This document shows, in pieces, positions 7,523 through 16,034 of a stretch of 64,000 bases of DNA. This DNA is from DTU013 sp964490975 (GTDB lineage Bacteria; Bacillota; Clostridia; Acetivibrionales; DTU013): NCBI GenBank assembly GCA_964490975.1, contig CAZBEQ010000009.1:21207-85206 (forward strand), in the 5' to 3' direction. The first letter of the stretch is position 1. Each line of letters opens with the position of its first letter. The position numbers and the translations under genes were made by a program. The notes under the pieces are model-generated. The model ran no database searches. It saw only the letters and a list, made by a program, of their open reading frames with translations, and was not told the DNA's origin.

Positions 7523-8740
7523 ATGAAAATTTATCATGTTGATGCTTTCTCCGACAAAATGTTCATGGGTAATCCGGCGGGAGTGTGTATCCTGAATGGA
7601 CCGGCTGATGAACAGTGGATGCAGAATATCGCCATGGAAATAAACGTATCTGAGACTGCTTTCCTATATAAGGCAGGTGATGGATATAACCTGAGATGGT
7701 TTACTCCTGAAGTTGAGGTAGACCTCTGTGGACATGCCACACTCGCTAGCGCTCATATACTTTGGGAAACAGGCGCGCTGGAAGAAGACCATGAAGCTGT
7801 TTTCAACACAAAAAGCGGGAAACTGACAGCAAAAAAAGATGGCGATTACATAATACTAAACTTTCCTGTCGAGGCCGAGACACTTACCGAGGCACCGAAC
7901 GAGCTGATAAATGCGCTTGGCGACATACTCGTCAAATATACAGGCCGTAATCGTATGGACTATATCGTAGAGGTTGAAAACGAAGAAATCGTCAGAAAAC
8001 TTCAGCCGGATCACAGAGCTTTGAAAAATATTGACACCCGGGGAGTTATCGTTACCAGTCGATCAGATGATCCTCAGTATGACTTTGTTTCAAGGTTTTT
8101 TGTACCCGGTGCAGGAATCGATGAGGATCCTGTTACGGGGTCGGCTCACTGCTGTCTGGGACCGTATTGGGCGGAACGGCTTGGTAAAACTACCATGAAT
8201 GCATACCAGGCATCTAAAAGAGGCGGAGTGCTTCAGGTGACGGTGAACGGGGACAGAGTGCACATTAGCGGCAGGGCGGTAACGGTCTTTTGCGCCGAAC
8301 TCGGGTCTGAAAAAACAGGCATAGATACAGGCTTGAGGGAGATCCATCCTGATGATTATGCTCAAATGCTTGAGCTTTGGGATAATACACCCGGTATGGG
8401 GGTCAACGAAGCGGATTCAGAAAACAACATACGCAAGTTTCTTCTGAGGAACCCCGGCCTGAGTTTTTGCTACAAGGAAGGGAACAAGATAGTCGGCACT
8501 TCTCTGTGCGGGCATGACAACAGAAGGGGATACATCTATCATACGGCTGTGCTGCCAGAGTACAGGGGCAAGGGGATCGGAAAGATGCTTGTGGAAAAAA
8601 ATCTTGAGCAGCTAAAGGCGACAGGTATAGAAAAATGTCATCTATTCGTTTTTGCAGATAACGAATTGGGCAATGACTTTTGGAGCTCGACAGGCTGGAC
8701 AAGGCGTAATGATATATTCTTATATTCACGCAATACGTAA
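7523..8740 (+). CDS. PhzF-family isomerase fused to a GNAT acetyltransferase
   Basis: 405 residues from the ATG at 7523, which AGGAGG precedes by seven bases; the upstream ATG at 7502 lies before that site. Residues 1 to about 275 are a PhzF-family fold: KIYHVDAFSDKMFMGNPAGV at the N terminus, NVSETAFL carrying the catalytic glutamate, RWFTPEVEVDLCGHATLA, and GIDEDPVTGSAHC. Residues from about 283 form a GNAT domain with the acetyl-CoA loop LPEYRGKGIGKMLVEK and a C-terminal FWSSTGWTRRND. PhzF enzymes act as isomerases or epimerases on small amino-acid-like substrates; the GNAT part probably acetylates a related amine. The two are usually separate proteins, so the fusion suggests consecutive steps on one substrate. 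Substrate unknown. Confidence 0.85.
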   Translation: MKIYHVDAFSDKMFMGNPAGVCILNGPADEQWMQNIAMEINVSETAFLYKAGDGYNLRWFTPEVEVDLCGHATLASAHILWETGALEEDHEAVFNTKSGKLTAKKDGDYIILNFPVEAETLTEAPNELINALGDILVKYTGRNRMDYIVEVENEEIVRKLQPDHRALKNIDTRGVIVTSRSDDPQYDFVSRFFVPGAGIDEDPVTGSAHCCLGPYWAERLGKTTMNAYQASKRGGVLQVTVNGDRVHISGRAVTVFCAELGSEKTGIDTGLREIHPDDYAQMLELWDNTPGMGVNEADSENNIRKFLLRNPGLSFCYKEGNKIVGTSLCGHDNRRGYIYHTAVLPEYRGKGIGKMLVEKNLEQLKATGIEKCHLFVFADNELGNDFWSSTGWTRRNDIFLYSRNT

Positions 8741-8746
8741 TGAAAA

Positions 8747-8788
8747 TCTTCCAAACAAGCATCTTCCAAACAAATATTTGCCAAACAT
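8747..8788 (+). repeat. Three short degenerate repeats after the PhzF-GNAT gene
   Basis: AATCTTCCAAACAAG, CATCTTCCAAACAAA and TATTTGCCAAACATA follow one another, a 15-base unit starting a few bases after the stop codon. Confidence 0.55.
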
Positions 8789-8789
8789 A

Positions 8790-8851
8790 TTGACTAAATA
8801 TTTTTAATGACGTAAAATAACACTTGTTATATAACAAGTGTTATTTTACGT
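8790..8851 (+). promoter_or_regulatory. Promoter with perfect 42-bp palindromic operator
   Basis: TTGACT (8790-8795), 17 bases, TAAAAT (8813-8818). A perfect palindrome spans 8810-8851, centred between 8830 and 8831 (core AACACTTGTTATATAACAAG), and covers the -10 and the start site. TetR-family repressors bind such palindromes, and the next gene encodes one, so autorepression is the obvious reading. It could also form a hairpin ending transcription of the PhzF fusion. Confidence 0.8.
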
Positions 8852-8898
8852 CCGGTTAATCAGATTAGGACTAAATGTCAGAAATTATGGAGGTGTAC

Positions 8899-9507
8899 AT
8901 GCCACCTAAGACAGTATTTACGAAAGAACAGATCATAGCTACGGCTTTTGAGATCTTCAAGGAGGAGGGGATCGAAAGCCTGTCCGTGCGTAAGCTGGCA
9001 GCACGGATGAACAGCTCCACTGCTCCGATTTATACTAGCTTTGAAAATGTTGACGATATAAAACAGCAGCTGCTGGAGCATGCATTGAATATACTTACAG
9101 GCTATACGGAAAAGCAATATACCGGCGATGCCTTTCTCAACCTGGGCCTTGGACTTCTTGAATTTGCAAGGGATTACAAGACAATATACAGAAAGCTGTT
9201 TATGGAAGACGACAAGTATCAGTACATCCTGCAAAGCTTGAGCGAGCGGAATCTTATACAGATGAAGAAAGTGGAGTACTTAAAGTGCTTTAATGATACA
9301 GATCTTGCCTCTATGCTGGATAAAATGAGCACCTATACATATGGCCTGGCAACAATGCTATGCGCGGGGATGCTTACAGACGAGAGCCATGAATACTTTC
9401 TTAAGGAACTGGGAGAGATGGGATGCTGCGTCATAGGAGCATATGCGAGCATGAGGGGATATGCGAAAGAGTTTGAAAGTGTTTTGAAGGAGGGATGTAT
9501 GCTATGA
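8899..9507 (+). CDS. TetR-family transcriptional regulator
   Basis: 202 residues from the ATG at 8899, five bases after GGAGG; an earlier in-frame ATG at 8875 has no ribosome site. The N-terminal helix-turn-helix is clear: TKEQIIATAFEIFKEEGIES, then SVRKLAARMNSSTAPIYTSF. The C-terminal part is helical and ligand-binding, with no recognised inducer. Its stop overlaps the start of the next gene (ATGA), so it heads an operon with two flavodoxin-fold proteins and probably senses an electrophile or quinone-like compound they reduce (inference). The 42-bp palindrome upstream is its likely operator. Confidence 0.85.
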   Translation: MPPKTVFTKEQIIATAFEIFKEEGIESLSVRKLAARMNSSTAPIYTSFENVDDIKQQLLEHALNILTGYTEKQYTGDAFLNLGLGLLEFARDYKTIYRKLFMEDDKYQYILQSLSERNLIQMKKVEYLKCFNDTDLASMLDKMSTYTYGLATMLCAGMLTDESHEYFLKELGEMGCCVIGAYASMRGYAKEFESVLKEGCML

Positions 9508-10070
9508 AAAAAGTTACTGTTCTCAATGGTATTACAAATGATAAATTTTCAGAATTTGAACAACAGCTCAAAGACTATGGGGAATGCAACAGAGATGAGG
9601 TTAAGCTTGATTTATTCAACCTAAGGGACATGGATATCAAATACTGCACGGGCTGCTGGAACTGCTGGGTCAAGACTCCCGGGCTATGTATGCACAAGGA
9701 TCAGATGCCTGATGTATTAAGAAGCATTATTCATTCTGATCTTACAATTTTTCTTTCACCTGTAATAATGGGTTTTGTAAGCAAATACATCAAAAAGGTC
9801 AATGACAGGATGATACCGCTTGTTCACCCATACATAGGATTGGTTGATAATGAATGTCACCATTTCAAGAGATATGAGCATTACCCAAAGCTTGGTCTTG
9901 TACTGATGAGGGATACTGATAAGGATGCCGAAACGCTGCAAAATGCTGATGTTGAAATAATAGCCGGAATTTATAAGCGTATGGCGGTCAATATGAGATC
10001 ATCGCTGGAATTTAGTATTGTGTGCAACGGTAATGTGGAGGTGTTGAAAAATGAAATTAACAGTATTTAA
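9504..10070 (+). CDS. Flavodoxin-fold oxidoreductase with a four-cysteine motif
   Basis: 188 residues starting at the ATG that overlaps the TetR stop. The N terminus KKVTVLNGITND is the phosphate-binding strand-loop of NAD(P)H-dependent FMN reductases. At about residues 48-62 lies CTGCWNCWVKTPGLC, a C-x2-C-x2-C-x7-C arrangement like the compact iron-sulfur motif of Isf-type iron-sulfur flavoproteins; the tryptophan-rich variant is common in WrbA/FMN_red homologues. It likely uses FMN and possibly a 4Fe-4S cluster to reduce a small molecule. It overlaps the next, related gene by 20 bases. Confidence 0.75.
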   Translation: MKKVTVLNGITNDKFSEFEQQLKDYGECNRDEVKLDLFNLRDMDIKYCTGCWNCWVKTPGLCMHKDQMPDVLRSIIHSDLTIFLSPVIMGFVSKYIKKVNDRMIPLVHPYIGLVDNECHHFKRYEHYPKLGLVLMRDTDKDAETLQNADVEIIAGIYKRMAVNMRSSLEFSIVCNGNVEVLKNEINSI

Positions 10071-10725
10071 TGGTTCCCCAAGAGGGAAAAACAGCAGTAC
10101 GTCTGTTCTGGCTAAATGGATCGCTGAAGGTGCAGGCAGAGCAACAAAGATAGAATATGAGGAAGTGTATCTGGCAAAGACTCCGGAGCATGGAGCATAT
10201 GCAAAAAAGTTCGCTGAGTCCGATATTTCCTTGATCACATTTCCACTATATACAGACTCAATGCCGGGGATAGTGGCTGCCTTTATAACAGAGCTTCAGC
10301 CCTTTGCGGGCAAAATGAAGGGTAGGAAGCTTGGCTTTGAGGTCCACTCAGGTTTCCCGGAGGCAGAACACAGCAGGCATGTCGAAAAATATTTGGTCCG
10401 CCTGGCAGAGATACTTGGAGCGGATTACATAGGCACAATAGTGATGGGAATGAGCGAATCTACCCGTATGGCGCCCGAAGCGCACCAGACGAAAAAGAGG
10501 GAAAGGTTCGCAAAGCTTGGTGAATCAATGATCAAAGAAGGAACCTTTGACAGTGTGACGTTAAAGGAGCTTGCGCGACCGGAAAAATTAGCAGGCTTTA
10601 CACTGCTGCTATATAAATTTGCTGCGTCGACCGGTTTTCTCAGTATGTACTTCAAAAGTCTGCTCAGGAAGAATAATGCTCTTAAAGACAGCTTTGCCAG
10701 GCCATATGAGAATGAAGCCCTGTAG
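10051..10725 (+). CDS. NAD(P)H-dependent FMN reductase-like flavodoxin-fold protein
   Basis: 224 residues. The start KLTVFNGSPRGKNSSTSVLA is the classic FMN phosphate loop (GSPRGKNS). The middle has LITFPLYTDSMPGIV, the flavin-contacting P-L-Y loop. It lacks the cysteine cluster of its upstream partner. An AGGTG site lies inside the preceding gene. The C terminus ends in a hydrophobic and basic stretch (LLLYKFAASTGFLSMYFKSLLRK), possibly membrane-facing. Together with the previous gene it forms a TetR-controlled reductase pair, perhaps detoxifying quinones or nitro compounds; that role is inference. Confidence 0.75.
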   Translation: MKLTVFNGSPRGKNSSTSVLAKWIAEGAGRATKIEYEEVYLAKTPEHGAYAKKFAESDISLITFPLYTDSMPGIVAAFITELQPFAGKMKGRKLGFEVHSGFPEAEHSRHVEKYLVRLAEILGADYIGTIVMGMSESTRMAPEAHQTKKRERFAKLGESMIKEGTFDSVTLKELARPEKLAGFTLLLYKFAASTGFLSMYFKSLLRKNNALKDSFARPYENEAL

Positions 10726-10731
10726 TGAGCA

Positions 10732-11460
10732 TCACTTGATTTTCTTTATGAATATGCGGTAAAGACCCATTATCCAGATAGTTGTGCTAACCAGACCCAG
10801 GATGAAATCTGCTAAATATCGCACAAATTGCTCTGCCTTGGCCTGCAGCAGCATATCCATGAGCCAATAAGACGGCAGTAAGACTCCGACAGCTCTAAGG
10901 TATGAGTTTGCAAACCAAGCTAGCGGTATGCCGAAGATAATGATCCCAATAAGCTTTGAAACAGCCAGACCCTCGACTTTGTTGGAAGCAATTGATACAA
11001 GCATCATACCCATCAGTATACCGCTGTATGATGACATTACAGCAGGGAGGACCATCAATCCGTATGACAGGCCGCCTAACGATGTAAACGGCATTAATAG
11101 CAGTGAAGTAAGCAGAGAGTAGAAAAAGGGAAGAGAAAGCCGCATCACAAGGTATGCTTTTCCTCCCACCGGTGTGACTGAATAGTACTGACATATCCCG
11201 TCATCCCGTTCATCGAGCATTAAGAGCCCTGTCATTACACTGATCAGCATCGGGTTCAATGTGATAACCAATGCATCGACCATAAGATAATAAGGAATCA
11301 GCTGAAAATCCAGATATTTTGTCAGTAGTCCATTTATAACCGGAATGATTATTTTTAACACAATGCTTACCATAAATGGTGTAAAGCACAGTAACAGCAG
11401 CATTTGATCCCGATATATCTGAGTAAGGCTTCCTTTAAGCAATCGTATTGTCTGTTTCAT
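10732..11460 (-). CDS. ABC-2 type exporter permease, second subunit
   Basis: 242 residues with about six hydrophobic segments and a basic C terminus (YRIFIKKIK). No other motif. The start ATG lies inside the upstream permease gene, 26 bases before that gene's stop, with GGAGGGACAGG as ribosome site. Two dissimilar permeases plus one ATPase under TetR control is the layout of drug-type ABC-2 exporters (as in Rv2686c-2688c). The substrate is unknown. The gene converges with the flavodoxin gene with only six bases between stops and no visible terminator. Confidence 0.75.
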   Translation of the reverse strand: MKQTIRLLKGSLTQIYRDQMLLLLCFTPFMVSIVLKIIIPVINGLLTKYLDFQLIPYYLMVDALVITLNPMLISVMTGLLMLDERDDGICQYYSVTPVGGKAYLVMRLSLPFFYSLLTSLLLMPFTSLGGLSYGLMVLPAVMSSYSGILMGMMLVSIASNKVEGLAVSKLIGIIIFGIPLAWFANSYLRAVGVLLPSYWLMDMLLQAKAEQFVRYLADFILGLVSTTIWIMGLYRIFIKKIK

Positions 11461-12172
11461 ATCCTGTCCCTCCGATCTTTGACAAAAACCAGTTCATGCG
11501 TTTTATTGCCAGCAAAAATGCCGGTACCGACCATAATATCAGCATGATCAGCATCATTACCGGGCTCAAAGGCGTACCGTTTACCGGTGCCCCCCCTGTA
11601 CACCACTGGAAAAGCCTTAGTATCAGCGAACCTGGCATGATTTCCAGCAGATATGATTTCACCCCAAAAAGCGATATGATCGGAGGAGCACCCAGGAGGA
11701 TTTCTGCAGGTACTGTTATAAGCATGAACTGATTTACTGTCTTGGCCTTTACTCCTGCCGACAATCCCACAAACGTATATACTACTGAGCCAAATAGAAG
11801 GGAAAGCATAAGAAGCGGCGGGTTTACCTTCGTGCCAAGACCGATAACAGCGATAACAATACCCGTCAGCACAGATATTATACCAAGTGAAACAGCTTTT
11901 GCAAGGACATATTCCCATACCCTGAGCGGTGATACAAACAATGCATCCAGTACTCTTTCACCCTTTTCGAGCAGCAATATGCCGCCAATAAAGAAGAACC
12001 CCAATGCCGCAGGGTCAATAAACAGGACAGCGACTGTAGCGGCGTTTTTCCATGCTTCAGGCAGGATACCCATCACTACTATGTAGAAGACTACCATGAT
12101 AAAATATATGAAATAGAAGCCATGCTTGAATTGATATTTAACATCATGAACTATTGCATTTATCAATCTCAT
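11435..12172 (-). CDS. ABC-2 type exporter permease, first subunit
   Basis: 245 residues from the ATG at 12172, which overlaps the ATPase stop as ATGA; an in-frame start three codons earlier is less likely. Six hydrophobic segments. The stretch ILLLEKGERVLDALFVSPLRVWEYVLAKAV is the conserved cytoplasmic loop of ABC-2 membrane proteins (E-K-x-R ... L-x-S-P). With the ATPase and second permease it forms one exporter at the cell membrane. Confidence 0.8.
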   Translation of the reverse strand: MRLINAIVHDVKYQFKHGFYFIYFIMVVFYIVVMGILPEAWKNAATVAVLFIDPAALGFFFIGGILLLEKGERVLDALFVSPLRVWEYVLAKAVSLGIISVLTGIVIAVIGLGTKVNPPLLMLSLLFGSVVYTFVGLSAGVKAKTVNQFMLITVPAEILLGAPPIISLFGVKSYLLEIMPGSLILRLFQWCTGGAPVNGTPLSPVMMLIMLILWSVPAFLLAIKRMNWFLSKIGGTGYETDNTIA

Positions 12173-13020
12173 GACAAACACCTGCCCGTCACTTCAATAA
12201 AAATGTCCTCAAGCGTCTGTTCATTAGAGTGGATCGATATTACCTGCCTGCTTTTGAGCCTTTTCATGAATTCCTCATTATCATACAATCCATCGAGCTG
12301 TGAGTTTGCTTTCGCTCTTTTACCGTTCTCATCATATTGATATGCAACTGTGTTTCCGCCCTTTTTCAGACGAAGATTGTTTGGAGTATCAATGATCTTG
12401 ATGCTGCCGTCTACAATAAATGCTACCCTGTCGCAGAGCTCTTCGGCGTCATGCATATTGTGCGTGGTCAGCAGGATGCTTTTGCCTTCCTGCTTTTGTT
12501 CAAGGATCATATCCTTCACTGTGCGTGCGTTGGCGGGGTCAAGGCCTGAAGTGGGCTCGTCAAGGAAGATAAGCTCAGGCTTGTGCTGTATTGCTCGGAC
12601 AAAGCTTAGTCTCATTTTCATTCCCTTTGAAAAATCTGATACTCTTTTATGAGCATCGTTGCTCAGACCGACTCTCTCTAAAAGCTCCATAGCACCATAT
12701 CCTGAGCTGTTGTAGAGCTTTCCGAAAAACAGAAGGTTTTCGAGCGCGGAGAACTTGCTGTACAGATTGGGAAATTCAAAGTCAACACCAATATGCTGAT
12801 AAAAATCCCGCTTACTGTTTCTAACCTCAGTCCCCAATATCTTAACACTGCCCGAGTAATTTTTCAGGATACCTGTAAGAATTTTTTGGACTGTGCTTTT
12901 TCCTGCGCCTGATGGCCCCAAAAAGCCGAATATCTCACCTTTGTTTACATTGAAGTTCATGTCATTTATGAATTTTCCATGCTTTGAATAAGAAAAACCA
13001 AGCTCGCTTACGTTGATCAT
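12169..13020 (-). CDS. ABC exporter ATP-binding protein
   Basis: 283 residues. Walker A GPSGAGKST (about 36-44), signature FSKGMKMRLSF, Walker B LIFLDEPTSGLD and the switch histidine in LLTTHNM are all present, so it should hydrolyse ATP. The C-terminal extension (after about 215) is typical of drug-exporter ATPases. It is the first gene of the exporter unit after the TetR gene, with 20 bases between. Confidence 0.9.
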   Translation of the reverse strand: MINVSELGFSYSKHGKFINDMNFNVNKGEIFGFLGPSGAGKSTVQKILTGILKNYSGSVKILGTEVRNSKRDFYQHIGVDFEFPNLYSKFSALENLLFFGKLYNSSGYGAMELLERVGLSNDAHKRVSDFSKGMKMRLSFVRAIQHKPELIFLDEPTSGLDPANARTVKDMILEQKQEGKSILLTTHNMHDAEELCDRVAFIVDGSIKIIDTPNNLRLKKGGNTVAYQYDENGKRAKANSQLDGLYDNEEFMKRLKSRQVISIHSNEQTLEDIFIEVTGRCLS

Positions 13021-13040
13021 TATTTTGCCACCTCTTCTAA

Positions 13041-13649
13041 TTAGTCTGCTACAGAGGAATTTTCTCTGAACAATTTGTCCGTAACTGCCTGCAGCAGGTA
13101 GTCTAGTACATCATCAAAAACATCTTCTCCGATTTCACTTTTGTGCAAAAGAGTAAGAAAGATGGCCCTCATTGCGCCGGATATGATTTTCGGGTCACCC
13201 GGGGTTTTTATATTAAGGAACTTGAGCAGATTTGATGCAGCATTGTCATCATTACTCAAGTGGCTGCCGACACGCTCCGGAGGAAGCTTTCTGACAAGGA
13301 GCTCAAGATCGCCTTTGTACATGTTCAGTATCCATGGCATTTTCTTTGCTTCTTCAAACAATAGTCGTATCACTGACATAAAGCTCTCCCTGGGGTTTCC
13401 TCCTGCTTCCTGGAGTTTATTGAACATTTCCGCTTTTACCCGCTGATCGATACGGTCAAATACATCCATGAATAAATGCTCTTTTGACGGATAGAAGAGG
13501 TAAAATGAGCCTTTTGATATGTTTGCCATTGAAACAAGCTGATCTACGCTGGTTTTTTTGAGACCGTATTTACCCCAGCATTCCTCGGCTGCATCCATCA
13601 GTTTGCTTTTTATAGCTTCTTTTTCCCTTTCAGAAAAACCTTTCGCCAT
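13041..13649 (-). CDS. TetR-family regulator of the ABC exporter
   Basis: 202 residues from the ATG at 13649 behind AAGGTG; a GTG three codons upstream is possible. Helix-turn-helix: KSKLMDAAEECWGKYGLKKT, then SVDQLVSMANISKGSFYLFY, a strong TetR pattern (KGSFYLFYPSKEHL). The C-terminal half is a helical ligand domain. It leads the exporter operon and lies behind a promoter overlapped by an inverted repeat, so it likely represses itself and the exporter until the drug binds. Confidence 0.88.
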   Translation of the reverse strand: MAKGFSEREKEAIKSKLMDAAEECWGKYGLKKTSVDQLVSMANISKGSFYLFYPSKEHLFMDVFDRIDQRVKAEMFNKLQEAGGNPRESFMSVIRLLFEEAKKMPWILNMYKGDLELLVRKLPPERVGSHLSNDDNAASNLLKFLNIKTPGDPKIISGAMRAIFLTLLHKSEIGEDVFDDVLDYLLQAVTDKLFRENSSVAD

Positions 13650-13676
13650 TTTCTTCACCTTCTCATAAAAAAAACT

Positions 13677-13733
13677 ATATGACTAAATGTATGGTAATAG
13701 TCATATATTATTCTACAATATGTCATTTGTCAA
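13677..13733 (-). promoter_or_regulatory. Promoter and operator of the TetR/ABC exporter operon
   Basis: On the minus strand TTGACA (13733-13728), 17 bases, TAATAT (13710-13705). Just downstream the inverted repeat ATATGACTA / TAGTCATAT (13677-13685 and 13698-13706), with 12 bases between, overlaps the transcription start and is the likely TetR site. Confidence 0.75.
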
Positions 13734-13765
13734 TAGATAGTTAAAAATAGAAATTGCTTAATTGA

Positions 13766-13794
13766 TTGTTCTGAAAGTCTGGTGTTGCTATAAT
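13766..13794 (+). promoter_or_regulatory. Promoter of the YaiI-family gene
   Basis: TTGTTC (13766-13771), 17 bases, TATAAT (13789-13794), about 80 bases before the ATG at 13877. Confidence 0.5.
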
Positions 13795-13876
13795 ATAGTT
13801 AAGTTCGGAAAAAAGTACGGCACAGACGGAGTTGGATATACCATGACCAAATACTTGAAAGGAAGCATAAGCTCTG

Positions 13877-14317
13877 ATGCGGATATTGGTTGATGCGGAT
13901 GCATGCCCGGTAAAGGATATTATCATAAAGTGTGCAAAACAGTATAAAATACCTGTGACAATGCTGATCGATACAAGCCATGAGCTCAACGACGGGTACA
14001 GTACGGTCGTGGTTGTAGATAAGGCAAGGGATAGCGTTGATATAGCACTGATCAATATTGCAAAGGAAGGCGATATTGTTGTGACACAGGATTATGGTGT
14101 TGCAGCAATGGCGCTTGGTAAAAAGTCAAAGGCGATCAACCAGAATGGATTGATATATAGTAATGATAATATTGACCGACTACTGTTTGAAAGGCATCTG
14201 GGGCAGAAGGTACGCAGGGCAGGGGGCAGGACCGCAAATGCGGGGAAGCGAACAAGAACTGATGACGAGAGCTTTGAAAGAGTATTCAGGGCAATGATAA
14301 ATGAAGCTTTAGGATGA
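13877..14317 (+). CDS. YaiI/YqxD family (UPF0178) protein
   Basis: 146 residues. The N terminus ILVDADACPVKDII and the later GDIVVTQDYGVAAMAL, then GRTANAGKRTRTDDESFE, are the defining motifs of UPF0178 (YaiI/YqxD). The conserved aspartates resemble the acidic pocket of PIN/NYN-type nucleases, so an RNA-directed hydrolase has been suggested for the family, but no activity is established as far as I know. Length is normal. It has its own promoter and no operon partners. Confidence 0.88.
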   Translation: MRILVDADACPVKDIIIKCAKQYKIPVTMLIDTSHELNDGYSTVVVVDKARDSVDIALINIAKEGDIVVTQDYGVAAMALGKKSKAINQNGLIYSNDNIDRLLFERHLGQKVRRAGGRTANAGKRTRTDDESFERVFRAMINEALG

Positions 14318-14327
14318 TCAGTTTTGT

Positions 14328-14354
14328 GGGACGAGGGATCTGTATCCCTGTCCC
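14328..14354. repeat. GGGAC palindromic repeat, copy 1
   Basis: A 27-base imperfect palindrome GGGAC-GA-GGGAT ... ATCCC-T-GTCCC, ten bases after the YaiI stop. It matches 61058-61084 at 22 of 27 positions, with a paired change (T-A here, C-G there), so the stem is preserved. Similar GGGAC hairpins recur in many Firmicute and other genomes as small dispersed repeats. Confidence 0.7.
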
Positions 14355-14407
14355 AATGAGCTTTAGGTTGATAATTGTGAGTTACTAAAAGGGGAGAGCG
14401 ATTACTA

Positions 14408-15256
14408 ATGAGTATGGAAAACTTTGTACCGGTACATATAAATGCAGAAAGAGGCGATTTTGAAGGCAACGGTGTTCATGGACGGTATGTCCTGCTTCCT
14501 GGATCTGAAGGAAGGGCTGAGAAGATCGCCGCCACGTGGAAAAATGTAACTGTAAAGAAGCATCCCAGAAACCATAATTTATACCTCGGTGTTATGGAGA
14601 CCGATTCGGGCGGAATCGACATGGCAGTCATATCTACAGGGATAGGAGCAGCCAGTGCAGATATTATAGTCAACGAGCTGATCCTGCTCGGGGCGCGGAA
14701 TCTTATCAGAATAGGTACGTCCGGCTCCATACAGCCGGAATACATACCAGCGGGGTCTGTTGTTGTGCCGACAGGCAGTGTGAAGGATGAAACTACTTCA
14801 GCCAGATATCTTCCGATCGAATTGCCTGCACTACCGTCAATTGAGTTCATCCTGGCTGCCCGTAGGGCATATGATGAAATATTGGCAGAGGGAGCAGCTG
14901 TTGTAGATATCCATCGTCAGGTGTTTTTTGGAATAGTACATTCGAAGGATTCGCTTTATGCGAGAGAAATGGGTGTGGGACCGAAGCACAGTGAGAACGA
15001 GGAATATATGAAGCTGCTCAAAGCTGGGGGAGTACTGGCCTCCGAGATGGAGACCAGTATACTGTTCACGCTGGGGCAGATATATAGCCAGCAGTTCAAA
15101 AAGGCCGGCGAAACCCCGGTGCTTACAGGTGCTGTGCTTGCTGTCATTGGTGGCTTTACACCCTTTGGCGCGAAGGACACTGAAGCGGCTGCCATTGATG
15201 CTGCGATATCATACGCTCTAAAAACTGTAGAAATACTCAATAAGTCACGTTCCTGA
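14408..15256 (+). CDS. Nucleoside phosphorylase (uridine phosphorylase-like)
   Basis: 282 residues of the PNP_UDP_1 family. Family signatures: VLLPGSEGRAEKIA near the N terminus, STGIGAASADIIVNEL (about 79-94), LIRIGTSGSIQPEYIPAGSVVV (phosphate-binding region) and ASEMETSILFTLGQ (about 213), where the Glu-Met-Glu motif contacts the ribose. It cleaves nucleosides with phosphate to a free base and ribose-1-phosphate in salvage. The sequence looks closer to uridine phosphorylase than to purine enzymes, but the base cannot be fixed by eye. A GGGGAG site lies about 11 bases before the start. No salvage genes adjoin. Confidence 0.8.
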   Translation: MSMENFVPVHINAERGDFEGNGVHGRYVLLPGSEGRAEKIAATWKNVTVKKHPRNHNLYLGVMETDSGGIDMAVISTGIGAASADIIVNELILLGARNLIRIGTSGSIQPEYIPAGSVVVPTGSVKDETTSARYLPIELPALPSIEFILAARRAYDEILAEGAAVVDIHRQVFFGIVHSKDSLYAREMGVGPKHSENEEYMKLLKAGGVLASEMETSILFTLGQIYSQQFKKAGETPVLTGAVLAVIGGFTPFGAKDTEAAAIDAAISYALKTVEILNKSRS

Positions 15257-15299
15257 CCCAACAGCGCATTGTGAAAACCGGGGCAGTAGCGCCGGGTGT

Positions 15300-16034
15300 T
15301 TAGACCGGCGCAGTTTGGGGCTGGCGCGAAGATACCAGGTAAGTCAAGGCGCTGAATATCAGAGCAGTTATAATAAAGTTGACCGAAGCAAGTAATATGC
15401 CATTTGGGTTTTCCAAACACAGATAAGTATTGATCAGCTTGACAATATTATTTGTTGGGGTGATTCTGGATGAGATCGGAAGTAGCATAAATGACAGGCC
15501 GAAGCACACCCAGAAAGCGGTTATAAATATTTTACCGAGTCTATAGGCCAGAGCTCCATATAACGTCGAGAATGATGTTATCATTATAAGCAATACAGCT
15601 AAGAACAAGAACTCCGATGCTTTATTGCTGTTTGGATACATGAAATGCAGGAGGTTGTTATCAATTGTTTTCCCGGTGCCTGACAATTTTGTGATCAGGC
15701 CGTCAACTATTATGGATATCGATGATATAACCGCCATGAGTACTGATAAAATTGTATTTGTCATTGCTCTCGAAAGGAATATTGTCCTCCTGGTATTTCC
15801 ATATATCAACAGATAATTGAATGAAGATTTATAATCAGCTATTACATAGACAAAAGTAAAGATTATGGAACCGATATAAAACCCTGAACTGAACGAGCTT
15901 ACACGTATATCATCAGATATCAATGTAATAGATAACAGACCTACACATATGAAGATGTAAAAGAAAATAAATGTAAGAGTGTTCTTGATCATATTACCTG
16001 TTTGAAAACGAAAACAGTTTAAGATCCTGTTCAT
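15300..16034 (-). CDS. ABC transporter permease of the GntR-controlled unit
   Basis: 244 residues with about six hydrophobic segments and little else; ends in polar SSRQPQTAPV. The start overlaps the end of the ATPase gene by four bases. In YtrA-type units a GntR regulator, an ATPase and one or two permeases are encoded together, and are often induced by cell-wall stress. That role is inferred from layout only. The gene faces the nucleoside phosphorylase tail to tail. Confidence 0.7.
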   Translation of the reverse strand: MNRILNCFRFQTGNMIKNTLTFIFFYIFICVGLLSITLISDDIRVSSFSSGFYIGSIIFTFVYVIADYKSSFNYLLIYGNTRRTIFLSRAMTNTILSVLMAVISSISIIVDGLITKLSGTGKTIDNNLLHFMYPNSNKASEFLFLAVLLIMITSFSTLYGALAYRLGKIFITAFWVCFGLSFMLLPISSRITPTNNIVKLINTYLCLENPNGILLASVNFIITALIFSALTYLVSSRQPQTAPV

